Source of the DNA: Trileptium ribeirensis
Lineage: Eukaryota; Nematoda; Enoplea; Enoplida; Thoracostomopsidae
Direction: 5' to 3'
Length of the DNA: 64,000 bases
Assembly (NCBI GenBank): GCA_030248225.1
Contig: JASANE010021275.1
Span: forward strand, 61,453-125,452
The position numbers and the translations under genes were made by a program. The notes beneath the pieces were generated by a model. That model was not told the DNA's origin, ran no database searches, and worked only from the letters and a program-made list of their open reading frames with translations. Of this stretch, positions 28,301 to 36,700 are shown piece after piece; position 1 is the first letter of the stretch, and each line of letters starts with the position of its first letter.

Positions 28301-31300
28301 ACAGCATGCAGACTTTAAATCACGAAGGGTTGATTTCGTGTCGGTTTTTGATAATACTTTCGGCAGATTACTAAAGCCGCTGTTACCACCGACATTTCAC
28401 GAGCGTTTGACGTGCTTTATGTTAAATTATAATTATGCTTTAAAAATCCAGTACTATATATTTCTATAAACGTAAATTTCGCTCATTCGTTCAGATCAAA
28501 AACAATGTATTTTGAGTACCGCAGCTATTACGACTACCTTAACTCCTGATGTTCCAAAGCCAGAGTAGCCAACATTCGCTGACGCCAATGTAGATGCTCC
28601 TGGCGTTGCTGACGGTGGAGCTGTAGACCCGAATCCTGCGTACGCTGTTGTAATTTTTTGGTTTTGTTGGTGGTGGTGCTGTAGAGAATATTGCGCAGCA
28701 GCTACTGCCTGTTGTTGCTGTTGGCCAAGATGAGCTTGCTGACTCTGAGTATATATTTGTGTTGCAGCTGCATTCGCTGAAACATTCTGCTGCTGGCCCA
28801 CTGTCGAACCACTTGAACTTGACGAGCTGTAGTTACTGCCTCCTTGTTGATATGGGAGCCCAGCGTAGCCGACAGAGTTTGTTGCTTGTGTATTGTAAGC
28901 CACCCTAGAATACAGAAGCACAAATATGTACGTGGCCTGGGTGGGTTCCAATTAATGTAGCTTTAGGCGGTTGATTTTAACATTTATTGAGCGGAGCTCG
29001 GCGAAGCCGAGCGGAGCGTTTTTATTTTGTCTGGGAGCAAAAAAGTCGATGTCCGTTCGTCTTTCATGGATCTCAAGAACCACTGAACCTATTTTAAAAA
29101 CCTTTTTTTTGTTTGAAAGCCTATCATGTCAGAGTGTGCACTGATATTTGGGATTTAAAGATTTTGAGTGGTTAATTAGTAATTAGTTAAGCTTATGCAG
29201 CTAAAACAGAGAATTTTGCAATATTTGTGTTATTTATTAAAATAGAATCGTTCCGATCGAACCATTATAGGTTTTCTGGGTCGAAGAATTCAAATATAAT
29301 ATTTTTACCAATGATAAAGCCCTATGCAATGTAGTTATTTGAAGAACATAAAATTGAGTATATTCGTAATGTCACAGCCCAAGCTCCGCTCACAAATCTA
29401 GTTCCACTACCGGACTAGTGACGATTTAGATCGGAGAAGAACTGTACCTAATTTTACCATCCTAGGTTTGCCGGATATTTTGACAGCAATAAACGTCAAT
29501 TTTCAAAATTGTTCATAAGATTTCCATTTTTCCCAAGTATATATCCATCGTATTATATTGTTATTGAAGTCAATGTTTGTATATATACACAAATCTATAC
29601 TAACAACGTACCCTGTATTTTCAATTTTTTGAAAATGTTAGTCTCAGCAGCAGAGGTATAACGTAAAACACTTTCGATCTTTCTCGCTTCTCAGATTGAA
29701 AATTCTTTGAGGTTCACAGATATGCTTTATTGATGTTCAGTTGATTTTTAGACAATCTACGTTTCTAAATCAATTTTAATCGTACAACTCAAAATTAAAT
29801 GTGCGGATACGATTTCATTTTTATTTAAAATACGAGATCTTAGCATATCGCATGCGCTGTTTTGACAAAAAAGTCCAGCCAAAAGAATAATAAATTTCTA
29901 TTTTCATGCTTTCAGATAGGCGTCCGATATAGCCTAAAGATTCAGTAATTTAGAATATTAGCTTGTTGCAAGCAAATTGATACACTTTGGGAGTTATAAT
30001 GTCAAATATTGGAAATTTTGTGCGCCCGCCATCACCTGAAAAATCGATATTTCATTTAAAAATAGACGTAGACTAGGGTTGTGGAGGCGATGTGATGTGA
30101 TAAAAGGCTGAACTGCTTCATGAAAGACCTAATTTCACTAATAAGAGAGCCAAATGTAACGTATATATTATAGCTTAAAATATGCAAGCATTGGATTGTG
30201 GATCAGAAGGTTTCGTTAACAGGAGTTTATATATATCAGGGAGAAACCGGAATTCCGGTTCCGGTGAAAATCGTGTTCCGGCTGCGGTTCCAGGAAAGGG
30301 CAAAAACCATACCGGAACCGGAATTCCGGTTGAAAAAGTTTGTTTGAAATTTTCCACGTTTTTTGCTTCATCTGTGATCCTAACATATGTAATATATATT
30401 ATACAATGATCAAGCTCCAATACAACAAAGCAAAAGAAAAGATTAACTAAGCAATTTGACGTTTGAAACATAGGTACAGCACATAATTTCAGTTGGAATT
30501 TTTCATAATAACGTGCAGGAGTTTTTAACAAATCAAAGCCAGGTCGATACTTGTGGCAGCTATTTTACACATTCAGAAGTCTGTGGGGTACGTTTCAATT
30601 AAACCGGTCCAACTCGGTAACAGTGTATGGCTTACGCAGAAGTATATACTTACGGTATGCTTGGCTAACATAAATTGCGTCAATCACCCGCCAGTGCGCT
30701 TGTAAACTTAGTAAATCAGTCTAAATTAAAGTAAACTAACGTTATCTGCAACGCAGCTATAAACTGCTTTCTTAGCAATGAACTGTATTTATTGAACTGT
30801 GCGAGCAGCATCACAGTGTGTCTCATTTATAGCATTCTGATTAGAAAGTTATCATCATTATGATCTAACTGACGGACACTGTTTGTCCAACGCTAGCCTA
30901 AACAGTGTCTCTGACCACTGATCAGAAAATTACCTTCTACCTATTATTTTCTCTTAGAATCATATAAACCAATAATTTTAAGTTTCCTACAGCAGAACGT
31001 GCAACAAACGTATGTGTAGTAAAGGGAGGCGACTGGAGACAGAGCGAAAGTGTGTATTCTACGCTCCAAGCTTTGTAAGCACATTCCATTTGACGCAGTA
31101 TACGCAATGGTGTATAGTGGAAGACATTTTTTGCTCTGAATGTCCAAAAACCGACATATTTGATATAACATTATTAGCTTCCTCAGTCTCTTTAAAGTTT
31201 CAGAAAGGCAATAATACCATCGCAATACATTAAGTTTAATGTAAGTTATTTTTAATACATTTTAAATCCACTATACCTTCATTTTTTCCATCATCTGTTT

Positions 31301-33770
31301 TACTTTTTATAAATTTCGAAGACCGGGTTACGGTTTCGGATCCGGTTTAGATGGACGGTTCCGGTTGCTGGTTGCGGTTCCGGTTATTCCCTAAATATAA
31401 ATTTTCCATCATATATATATTCAGGGAATAACCGGAACCGGAACCCGCAACCGGAACCGTCCATTTAAACCGGATCCGGAGCCTGGTCTTCGAAATTTAT
31501 ATAGTAAAACAGATGATGGAGGAAATGAAGGTATAGTGGATTTAAAATGCATTAAAAATAAGTTTTACATTAAACTTAATGTATTGCGATGGTATTACTG
31601 CCTTTATGAAACTTTAAAGAGACTGAGGAAGCTAATAATGTTTATTTATCGATCAAATATGTCGGTTTTTGGACATTCAGAGCAAAAAATGTCTTCCGCT
31701 GTACACCATTGCGTATACTGCGTCAAATCGAATGTGCTTACAAAGCTTGGAGCGTAGAATACACACTTTCGCTCTGTCTCCAGTCGCCCCCCTTTACTAC
31801 ACATACGTTTGTTGCATGTTCTGTAGGAAACTTAAAATTATTGGTTTATATATATGATTCTAATAGAACATAATAGAGAGAAGGTAATTTTCTGATCAGT
31901 GGTCAGAGACACTGTTTAGGCTAGCGTTGGACAAACAGTGCCCGTCAGTTAGATCATAATAACTTTCTAATCAGAATGCTATAAATGAGACACACTGTGA
32001 TGCTGCTCGCACAGTTTCAATAAATACAGTTCATTGCCAAGAAAGCAGTTTCTAGCTGCGTTGCAGATAACATTAGTTTACTTCAATTTAGACTGCTTTA
32101 CCAAGTTTACAAACGCACTGGCGGGCGCTTGACGCAATTTATGTTAGCCAAACATACCCTAAGTACTTCTGCGTAAGCCATACTCTGTTACCGAGTTGGA
32201 CCGGTTTAATTCAAACGTATCCCACAGACTTCTGGATGTGTAAAATAGCTGATACAAGCATCGACCTGGCTTCGATTTAACAATCTCTTGCAGGTTATTA
32301 TGAAAAATTCCTGCTCAAATTATGTGCCCTACTTACGTTTCACACGGCAAATTGCTTAGTTAATCTTTTCTTTTGCTTGGTTGTATTGAAGCTTGATCAT
32401 TGTATAATATATATTACATATGTTTGGATTACAGGATGAAGCAAAAACGTGGAAAATTTCAAACAAAACTTTTAAACCGGAATTCCGGTTCCGGTATGGT
32501 TTTTGGCTTTTGCTGGAACCGCAACCGGAACACGATTTTCGCCGGAACTGGGATTCCGGTTACTCCCTGTGAACGAAGTATATATACGGATACTACGGCA
32601 CAACCCTAGTGGCCCCATAGTACAACCAAATTCCATTTATTAGAAATACTTTGACGATAAACCCGGTAGTAGCGTTGGCAACAGCAACGCCATACGCGTA
32701 CCAAATTCAACAACAGCAGCAGGTCACGGTACCCGTCAACCATATCGATAACGGAAGACAACAAAATAACGAGCTAAGTATAATGAACCAACAACTAATC
32801 GAACCTCTTATCAATGTGGCGACCAAATAAACGCCGCAAGTACGGAATACAGTACAAGGGCGACACAAGGTTCTAGAAATTTCGAAAACAACTCGAGAAA
32901 GCGTTGACCCAACATGGAATCGATGATGAACAAGAGAAACGCCGAGTCCTAAAAGCAAAGATGTGTGGGGAAAGCGGAAGAATACTTTGAAGTATTGACG
33001 CTCGAGAAAGCCAAAGAACTATACAACTACAACGAATTGGTAAAGAAATAAAAAAAAGATTCGACGTGCCAAAGACGTTGACGAACCACATGAACAAGTT
33101 GCAAAGTCTACGACAAACGGGAACGGTCAAGGATTTCGTAGACGGCTTAAGGGTGTACGCAGCAAGACACTTTACTGCGAAAGGCATACCCGAATCAATC
33201 GTCGAAGAGCAATATTACTACTGGCAACACCTCGGACCACGCAATCTTCGGGGACGAATTTCATACTTTTTAATACAGATAGCCGTCATAACAAAAATTC
33301 CCATCCAAATCTATCCCCAACAAAACAACACCAGTACGAATTCCATATTATATATCTTCATTTAGGCCTACCAGTAGGAGCTTGAAGACGATATTTAAAA
33401 AAACAGCAAGCTGAAAAGTTGGATAGGAATGATTGGAACTTATGACCTCCCACTCTTGAATCCGCCAGCACAATGTAACCCGTTATACTGTCGATGCCCG
33501 GCTTTGCAGCATTTATTACCCTGCTATATTCGAAATATACAACCTAAATTATGCATATTTACATCAGTTTCAAGTTCAAGTCAATTTGGTAATGAAACTA
33601 AACACTATTGTTGCAATATGCGTTACTGCATAACTAAATATATTAGCACGTAACGGCAATGCAGACAGCAGTACGGCATGGCTTTAAGTATGTCGTATAA
33701 AAACCAATATAAACTAGCAAACTTACACTTGCGGTGTTGCGAACGGGTAATTGTAGTAACCCTGCGCCAT
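1126..33770 (-). CDS. zfr: ZFR/Zn72D-like zinc-finger RNA-binding protein, 7 coding exons, C-terminus missing
   Basis: Joined exons 33770-33727, 28904-28538, 23267-23192, 11589-11144, 10519-10337, 6412-6289 and 1325-1126 give 1440 nt, 480 codons, with every exon phase matching the next. The protein starts MAQGYYNYPF, has a Tyr/Ser/Gln/Ala-rich N-terminus, a YSGYDAAVYAAATSY segment as in animal ZFR, then three C2H2 (JAZ-type) fingers with ligands C300/C303/H316/H322, C348/C351/H364/H370 and C453/C456/H469/H475. Linker motifs YKEHLEG, HVRGIKHQK, LGKPIP and HLKGRRHRLQYK are family hallmarks. ZFR proteins bind double-stranded RNA in nucleus and cytoplasm, and act in splicing control and RNA editing. 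The C-terminal DZF domain must lie left of the window. The start has an in-frame TAA directly before the ATG. Introns total about 31 kb and are full of transposons. Identification is from recognised family motifs, with no database search. Confidence 0.93.
1326..6288 (-). other. zfr intron 6
   Basis: An AT-rich 5-kb intron with no convincing ORF. It contains a perfect GC-rich hairpin at 3973-3996, a dispersed repeat copy at 4890-5045, and one exact TGTTCGCGAACA palindrome at 6113-6124. The other open frames in it are short and without recognisable motifs. Confidence 0.75.
4890..5045 (+). repeat. Dispersed short repeat, family 2, copy 1
   Basis: It starts ATTAGTACGATCATTTTTGA, continues with TCAAAATACCTGGGGG and AAATTTACCTG, and ends near GTGGAGAGGCCAGAAATC. 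The same order of blocks is found at 8022-8170 and, shortened, at 14216-14290. A more diverged relative may lie at about 7780-7880. All lie in zfr introns. Probably an old non-autonomous element. Confidence 0.6.
6289..6412 (-). CDS. zfr: zfr coding exon 6 (inter-finger linker)
   Basis: A 124-nt exon (41 codons plus one base), acceptor GTTTTAG and donor GTAAGA. It encodes TLRLHQRLGKPIPES followed by a Pro/Ala/Lys linker ending KVTFV. The LGKPIP and (I/T)FVG-like segments sit at the same place after finger 2 in vertebrate ZFR. The outgoing phase 1 matches exon 7. Confidence 0.9.
8022..8170 (+). repeat. Dispersed short repeat, family 2, copy 2
   Basis: ATTAGGCCGATCATTTTTGA, then TCAAAATACCTGGGGG, AACTTTACCTGG and CCCAGTGGAGAGG, in the same order as copy 1. 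A C9 homopolymer lies at about 8144-8152. Confidence 0.6.
8744..9175 (+). repeat. 216-bp direct tandem duplication
   Basis: Units 8744-8959 and 8960-9175 are almost identical. I see a single internal difference, GGCTACTACTAGG against GGCTATTACTAGG, plus the last base. Such identity in an otherwise diverged intron indicates a very recent duplication. No coding content or known element recognised. Confidence 0.92.
10337..10519 (-). CDS. zfr: zfr coding exon 5 (rest of finger 1 and all of finger 2)
   Basis: A 183-nt exon, phase 0 at both ends, with acceptor ATTTTAG and donor GTATTG. It encodes AYKEHLEGKLHKKK (His pair of finger 1), a charged Lys/Glu/Ala linker, and finger 2, FYCELCESQM...AYNSHVRGIKHQK. 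The C-X2-C-X12-H-X5-H spacing is the dsRNA-binding JAZ type. Confidence 0.94.
10520..11143 (-). other. zfr intron 4 (splits zinc finger 1)
   Basis: A short, AT-rich 624-bp intron, the only one without visible repeat insertions. It separates the Cys pair from the His pair of finger 1. Confidence 0.85.
11144..11589 (-). CDS. zfr: zfr coding exon 4 (YSGYDAAVY region and first half of zinc finger 1)
   Basis: A 446-nt exon with acceptor TCTTTAG ending at 11590 and donor GTAAGT from 11143. The product has a Pro/Gln start, the strongly ZFR-like SEYSGYDAAVYAAATSY segment, an Arg/Gly-rich stretch (VRGAMRGGRGKQWWRGRP), and then HYCETCRISCGGEQ, the Cys pair of the first finger. The donor falls inside this finger in phase 0. 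Exon 5 supplies the His pair. Confidence 0.93.
12018..12410 (+). repeat. About 170-bp tandem repeat, roughly 2.3 diverged units
   Basis: Units start at 12018, 12192 and 12361 with TTTGCC(C/T)A, followed by AAAAT(T/C)AATTT, CTTCAA, a GGTATTTTGG-like block, CAAACTCATAG and CGACCTAGTATC. Units differ at many positions, so the array is old. Confidence 0.7.
13430..13860 (+). pseudogene. Fragment of a LINE-type reverse transcriptase C-terminus
   Basis: Two overlapping frames carry MRLDASKLRNDATYHEFQAA (13558 onward) and LGHALSLDDERLPKRI (about 13630-13680), then a VRKYVAVD...TWK segment. The LGH.L.(M/L)DDERLPKR.. motif and the RLD..KL.....F segment are seen in the C-terminal part of endonuclease/RT proteins of RTE/CR1-like LINEs. 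Here the blocks lie next to each other but in different frames, so this is an internally deleted remnant. The family assignment is from motif memory only. Confidence 0.5.
13975..14150 (+). repeat. Dispersed short repeat, family 1
   Basis: Counterpart of 310-475 in opposite orientation. It starts near CATTCAAAGTTTCCACTG and ends with AGAGCTCCGACC. Confidence 0.5.
14216..14290 (+). repeat. Dispersed short repeat, family 2, copy 3 (shortened)
   Basis: GACGATCATTTTTGATG, CTCAAAATAC and AAATTTACCTGGGGAAGC appear in the family order. The 3' part is missing. Confidence 0.5.
14981..16550 (-). mobile_element. 5'-truncated LINE with C-terminal RNase H
   Basis: The coding part runs from about 16550 to 15139 and is open throughout. 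It holds the end of the RT thumb region (NWQNHIEWTCNRAIKHF, then ILWLYKVVIQPKLLYGC), a full RNase H domain (YTDGS D162, FQAEV E202, YSDSQSAL D228, GNDMADELA D280, numbered from the Met at 16458) and a zinc motif CPVCKSETETVEHYLLRC. RNase H after RT is typical of I-group LINEs. The 3' end has a (TATC) tail at about 14981-14996. The copy is truncated in RT, lies in the same orientation as zfr and has no internal stop, so it is a fairly recent insertion. Confidence 0.85.
15139..16458 (-). CDS. LINE ORF2 C-terminal part: RT end, RNase H and zinc knuckle (439 aa)
   Basis: The RNase H domain removes RNA from the RNA/cDNA hybrid during target-primed reverse transcription. All four acidic catalytic positions are present. 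The Met at 16458 is probably not a true start, since the same frame continues upstream with RT-like sequence to about 16550, where homology stops. As a truncated copy it cannot move by itself. Confidence 0.82.
   Translation of the reverse strand: MCFRTMIGKTWGLRANTILWLYKVVIQPKLLYGCVIWWHRAMINKSLKLLNSVQRIILVSASSAMKSTPTAALEVIHNIPPLDIVIFKEALLNYVRLKSYGLWVDEPKESIDITKVAKERIPMINMPIDLIVKQFNNKINWLTITGNNRNTHKDVDIACYTDGSKQDMISTMNKGTGAGFYIENEAHRHISLGRLATVFQAEVNAIDEATNYLRGRGVKRKKIVFYSDSQSALKAISNHWINSKVVQACIGNLKRLAENNEVILQWIKGHSGNYGNDMADELARTGAQTALIGVEPALPVSYGHLKYKIDNWCNEEFKNRWDSCLTCKNTKIFLPQVNKKLTRYLSISNKERTRLLIQILTGHCLLNKHLFRIGLSDTDVCPVCKSETETVEHYLLRCTNYNTQRAIIYGKATMDTVVPDYKKIIRFIKDTKRFEQLDG
17059..17079. 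repeat. AT microsatellite
   Basis: An uninterrupted run of alternating A and T about 20 bases long, just outside the 3' end of the minus-strand Penelope-like copy. Confidence 0.8.
17230..19762 (-). mobile_element. Penelope-like element, copy 1, nearly full-length but broken
   Basis: Segments in order on the minus strand: N-terminal region (19762-19055), RT N-part (19167-18634), RT core (18555-17872), C-terminal part with GIY-YIG endonuclease (17818-17234). The RT motifs are ASFDITALFTNVPI, GVAMGSPLGPTLANIF, RYVDDTL and LGNQISFLDVKI. The endonuclease is the SVVYKYSC..DYIGSSYRHLSTR..EH block. This is an EN-positive Penelope-like element, a class that uses RT with a GIY-YIG nuclease. Damage: a frameshift near 19100, a nonsense TAG at 18634-18636 (copy 2 has CAG there), and a frameshift near 17900. 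Same orientation as zfr, inside its intron 3. Confidence 0.9.
20190..20601. repeat. Cluster of the 12-bp palindrome TGTTCGCGAACA
   Basis: Exact copies at 20371, 20399, 20446, 20474 and 20541, with one-base variants at 20219 (ending ACC) and 20590 (GCTAACA). The first four form a 75-bp tandem unit with two palindromes 28 bp apart. The surrounding DNA is AT-rich. The cluster lies between the two inverted Penelope-like copies. It could be a protein-binding array or the subterminal region of an unrecognised transposon. Confidence 0.85.
21170..22970 (+). mobile_element. Penelope-like element, copy 2, 5'-truncated and frameshifted
   Basis: Plus-strand relative of copy 1, with long stretches nearly identical. 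It lacks the N-terminal part. RT segments lie in 21362-21988 and 21936-22472 (a frameshift near 21860), and the C-terminal part with the GIY-YIG block in 22301-22969 (a frameshift near 22350). ASFDVTALFTNVPI, MGSPLGPTLANIF, RYVDDTL and YIGSSYRHLSTR are present. A short deletion removes residues at about 21350. It faces copy 1, so a transcript through the intron could fold back over about 1.8 kb. Confidence 0.9.
23192..23267 (-). CDS. zfr: zfr coding exon 3
   Basis: A 76-nt exon (25 codons plus one base) between acceptor GCTTTAG and donor GTAAGC. It encodes a segment beginning VTNVAAPNYSTTG and ending WAPQSVK. Its phase (0 in, 1 out) is exactly that required by exons 2 and 4. It is too short to stand out as an ORF and was found by splice-site and phase matching. 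Confidence 0.78.
24075..24215 (+). repeat. Dispersed repeat, family 3, copy 1
   Basis: Shares with 42905-43060 (minus) the blocks TACCTCAAA, AACCGGA.CCTTAATCG, GGCATCGG.ATTTATCATTTTA and ATGAAAT.AAACCA. Both copies lack coding capacity. One lies in zfr intron 2 and one near the LTR-like repeats. Confidence 0.6.
24505..25690 (+). mobile_element. hAT-like non-autonomous transposon, copy A, with 8-bp target duplication
   Basis: The element spans 24513-25682 (1170 bp) with inverted ends CAGTGAATAACCGGAACC and, on the opposite strand, CAGGGAGTAACCGGAATTCC. It is flanked by identical 8-bp CCAAATAG at 24505-24512 and 25683-25690. CAGG-type ends and 8-bp target duplications are characteristic of the hAT superfamily. 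The ends are further enriched in CCGGAACC/GGTTCCGG. No transposase is encoded, so it depends on another source. Confidence 0.88.
26135..26430. repeat. Diverged duplicated block, about 172 bp
   Basis: Starting at 26155 and 26327, both units show TGGAC.CCA..GATGC.AGGTT.GGATAAAA and then AGCTCA.A.. and CGCTAA/TGCTAA. The spacing of 172 bp is close to that of the repeat at 12018-12410, but I see no clear sequence similarity between the two. Confidence 0.5.
28538..28904 (-). CDS. zfr: zfr coding exon 2 (low-complexity N-terminal region)
   Basis: The acceptor is TTCTAG, ending at 28905, and the donor is GTAGTC from 28537. The exon is 367 nt: one base completing a codon plus 122 codons. The product is rich in Ser, Gln, Ala and His, including a run of Gln and a QHHHQQNQ segment, and repeats the motif YAGFGS / YSGFGT. 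This is typical of the disordered N-terminus of ZFR. Reading on past the donor gives a hydrophobic tail and then a stop, which I take as intron. Confidence 0.88.
30237..31393 (-). mobile_element. hAT-like non-autonomous transposon, copy B
   Basis: Reverse-orientation relative of copies A and C along its whole length, with CAGGGAGAAACCGGAATTCC at the left end and GGTTATTCCCT at the right. The outer G of the right end has changed. It is separated from copy C by only about 28 bp of AT-rich DNA. Confidence 0.85.
31422..32569 (+). mobile_element. hAT-like non-autonomous transposon, copy C
   Basis: It starts CAGGGAATAACCGGAACCGG and ends GATTCCGGTTACTCCCTG. The internal sequence closely matches copy A. 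The 8-bp flanks do not match each other, so the outer flank may have been rearranged. Together with copy B it forms a 2.3-kb inverted repeat. Confidence 0.87.
32870..33265 (+). pseudogene. Decayed gypsy-type Gag fragment
   Basis: Frames interrupted by shifts and stops carry LEKALTQHGIDDEQEKRRVL, EEYFEVLTLEKAKELYNYNE and then, at 33066 onward, LQSLRQTGTVKDFVDGLR and EEQYYYWQHLGP. The L..LRQTGTV.DFV..LR pattern is typical of the Ty3/gypsy Gag capsid domain. No neighbouring pol was found, so this is an isolated old fragment. Confidence 0.6.
33727..33770 (-). CDS. zfr: zfr coding exon 1 (start codon)
   Basis: It encodes 14 codons, MAQGYYNYPFATPQ, plus two bases. The ATG at 33770 follows an in-frame TAA at 33773-33771. 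The exon ends before the strong donor GTAAGT at 33726. The two leftover bases GT join the single G that opens exon 2 to make a Val codon. The short Gly/Tyr-rich start resembles the beginning of vertebrate ZFR. A 5' UTR exon further right may exist, but I cannot place it. Confidence 0.75.
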
Positions 33771-36700
33771 TTATTATTTCAGTAGCTATAGCATGAATTG
33801 ATAATATAATAAATTAAAAAGATCTAAGTATAAAATAACAGTGATCAAAGTAAAATGTAACTGCATGTGTTCTATTATGCGCCATTTTCTCGACTTTTTA
33901 TGTGAGACGACAGTACTGTTTTGTTTAACTTTCGTTCTTTATGGGCGCTAGATTGTTTAAAATATTGTATAAAAAATTTGTTCTCACCCAACTTTTTCAA
34001 ACTAGCCATGTACAGAAGGGCCGCTTTAGAAAGTTAAGTGAGAAATTGCAGAAAATAAAAGTAGAACACTTAAAAGGACAACATTTCGTATTTGAAACAA
34101 AACAATTTCAACATTTGTCGATCATAAAATGTGGCAAACTTTACTCCAAAATCGCCCGCTTCTTCTCAAAACCATCTGCATTATGTGCGAAACCATGTGA
34201 CAAATAATTAGTTGAGAAATGTTTGTTCATAAAAAATAAAGATAATAAGATATATTCAAAGCCAGTGTTTACCTTAGAGGACTTTTGAGCAACATTGTTG
34301 ATTTCTCCTGAATGGTAAGGAGTACTGTTCCTTTTAACATACGTAATTGCGAAATGAAACTGGTTTTACTGGCAAAGACAACAGCATCTGATGAGGAGTT
34401 TGTGGAAATGCAATAACAAAAGCAAAGCATTTAGCACAAAAAACATCCTAATTTTATACAAAAATAAACGATTTTTTTGCATGTTACGCCGTGAGGGTGC
34501 CACTATATGGGCATTGCTTATTGTATTCTTTAGTGGTTTGTCCCCGAAATTTTCTCTTTTCGTCCCAACGACGAACAACCACCATGTACGCTCACTATGG
34601 CCTTGCATTACGAGGGCAAGGGCTACGGAGGATCAGGCAACGACACAGTGCGGCAACTCTCCTGATGTTTTGGGAAATATTTTTCTGGAAATTGTATGAT
34701 GTTGTGGGGCATACTTTTCACTTTAAATGCAGAACAGGACGAAATATGTGAATTAGAACCTGACGGGCGGCCGAACACAGGTGGAGAGTGCTTCGGTTAC
34801 TGACTGTTGTTTGTAACTTCTATCAAAAAATGGGGCGCTTAAAACAACTTGATTGCACTCTGTAACTAGTATGCCCCACAGCGAAGCGTGACTGTATGTG
34901 ACATTGGCACAGTCAAGGCTGACTGTCAGTATTGTCCTAAGGTTACGGAGAGCTCTATAATGTCCACATGTGCATCGTTCACGGAAAAATGTGTCCACTA
35001 ACTCGACATCGTCAGCATATACGCACGCGTGTAGGAAAACATTACATTTGACAGTATAACAACCTTCATGAGTTGTTACGCAAGGCTGTTTCTGCGTAAC
35101 AACTTTCATGCGGTGGTACGCATAATTGTTTATATGTAATACCAGTACTAATGTTGTTACGTTCCATTGATTACACTGGAATGTTGTTACAAGCATTCAC
35201 AGCTTTGTAACAACAATCAAATGTTGTTACGAACAGTCTTAACCATACATGCTCAAAGTTCGTGGCCTCCTTGTACGGTAGCCAGTGCCCAAGGTGCGAT
35301 AGGTCAATCATCCGTATCCAAAAGAGTCAGCCGGATGGCGGAAGCATGGCAGGTAGGTAGAATATCGAAATTTGTAGAAGTTCACATATTCCTCTTTCGC
35401 TTAATTTTTGCCATTTTTGTTAATTTTCGGCAAATTTTGCTAAAGTGTTCTCTACGTTTACTTAATGTCTCTTAATATTCGCAAAACTTTAAGGTGCCGA
35501 AAGGCGGCGTGTGGGATCGGTTGGCACGTTGCGCACCACGTGCGGTCGGCAAACCTGTCGGGAGAGGGGCGCACGATACTTCAGGGGAGGTAACAGTAAT
35601 ACACATTTTTAGTATATCAATATGTGGTGATGATTTCAGGACTTTATAGCACACTTGTGTGTATTTATTACAAGGTAATCGCACAGAAAACAGCACAAAT
35701 AAAGCTAATATGTACTTAATGATTATGTTAATGTCTCAAATTGTACTCTTTAAAGTCCCACAGTAATACACTATGACCATCCGCAAACCACGCATAATTT
35801 TAGAGTTTTGAGCACCTTTCAAGTTGCAGAATAAAACAAAGTACTGTCAATACCTTAAGGGCTTAAATATTGTTAGAGGTAAGGAATTTTTTTAATATAA
35901 GTGCAACAAGTTTTTCGGCTCCCACTGTATCCCGCGGTAATACTATTTCAAAAGACGTATCAATATTCGCTCAGGTTTGTGTGTTTTATATTCCAAATTC
36001 AAACGGGCGGTTTTACTGCAACTATTAAATAACACTCGTTAGCAATACATGTTGACCTTATTGCGTACAGAGGCCTGTCGTATACGATGCGCAAACATGT
36101 GTGGTAATAAGAGATACGTATATAGTGAACTCAGTGCACGCGGGTCAATCATCTGCTGTCTAGAATTTCCATAGGAAATACACCACTGTATAAATCATAA
36201 ATAATAATGAAACACGAGCAATAATGATCTTTGTGCTATACGCGTATAATGTTATCAGGTCATAATAGCAAGTTAGCATCGCGCTATGCTTATAGGCATG
36301 TTAACCGATAACCCGAAATAACCGATGGTTACCGAAAACATTTACTGGTCTAAATGCCAACTGACAGTTCCATTGTAGACGGCAGGTTAGCGGCCCGAAA
36401 TGTCTACCTAACACGTAGCCGACAGAGTAGGTCAATCACATTCCATGACTTGGAACAAGTAACAAAATAAGAGTAGTAATGCTAGCCCTAATCCAACATA
36501 CCTAACGCCAGACTCTACAAAAATGCATTCCGCTATTTTACGCCCACTGTGGACGTGAAATGATACCATATATGTTGGCAAAGACAGACTAGAGAGCACA
36601 TAATGCAACGAAAACGACGACCCATCTGCTAATGTTCGTTTGTTGCGGTATCATCTCTATTATGCAGGGTATTTGAATGTGCTGTATATAAATATATAAA

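Larger units (their letters stand above)
23268..28537 (-). other. zfr intron 2
   Basis: It contains dispersed repeat family 3 at 24075-24215, hAT-like element copy A at 24513-25682, a roughly 172-bp duplicated block at 26135-26430, and a pair of similar blocks (CTCTACAAAAT..GAGCGG) at about 27935-28160. No host exon was found inside. Confidence 0.75.
28905..33726 (-). other. zfr intron 1
   Basis: It contains a short hairpin with CTCGGCGAAGCCGAG at about 28997-29011, hAT-like copies B and C back to back (30237-32569), and a decayed gypsy gag fragment (32870-33265). The stretch 29020-30180 is AT-rich and unrecognised. Confidence 0.7.

Noticed and set aside
34753..35196. Minus-strand ORF containing VYADDVELVDTFF, like an RT YADD box
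   Set aside because: No other RT motif surrounds it, and part of the ORF is the GTTGTTAC repeat. Taken as chance.
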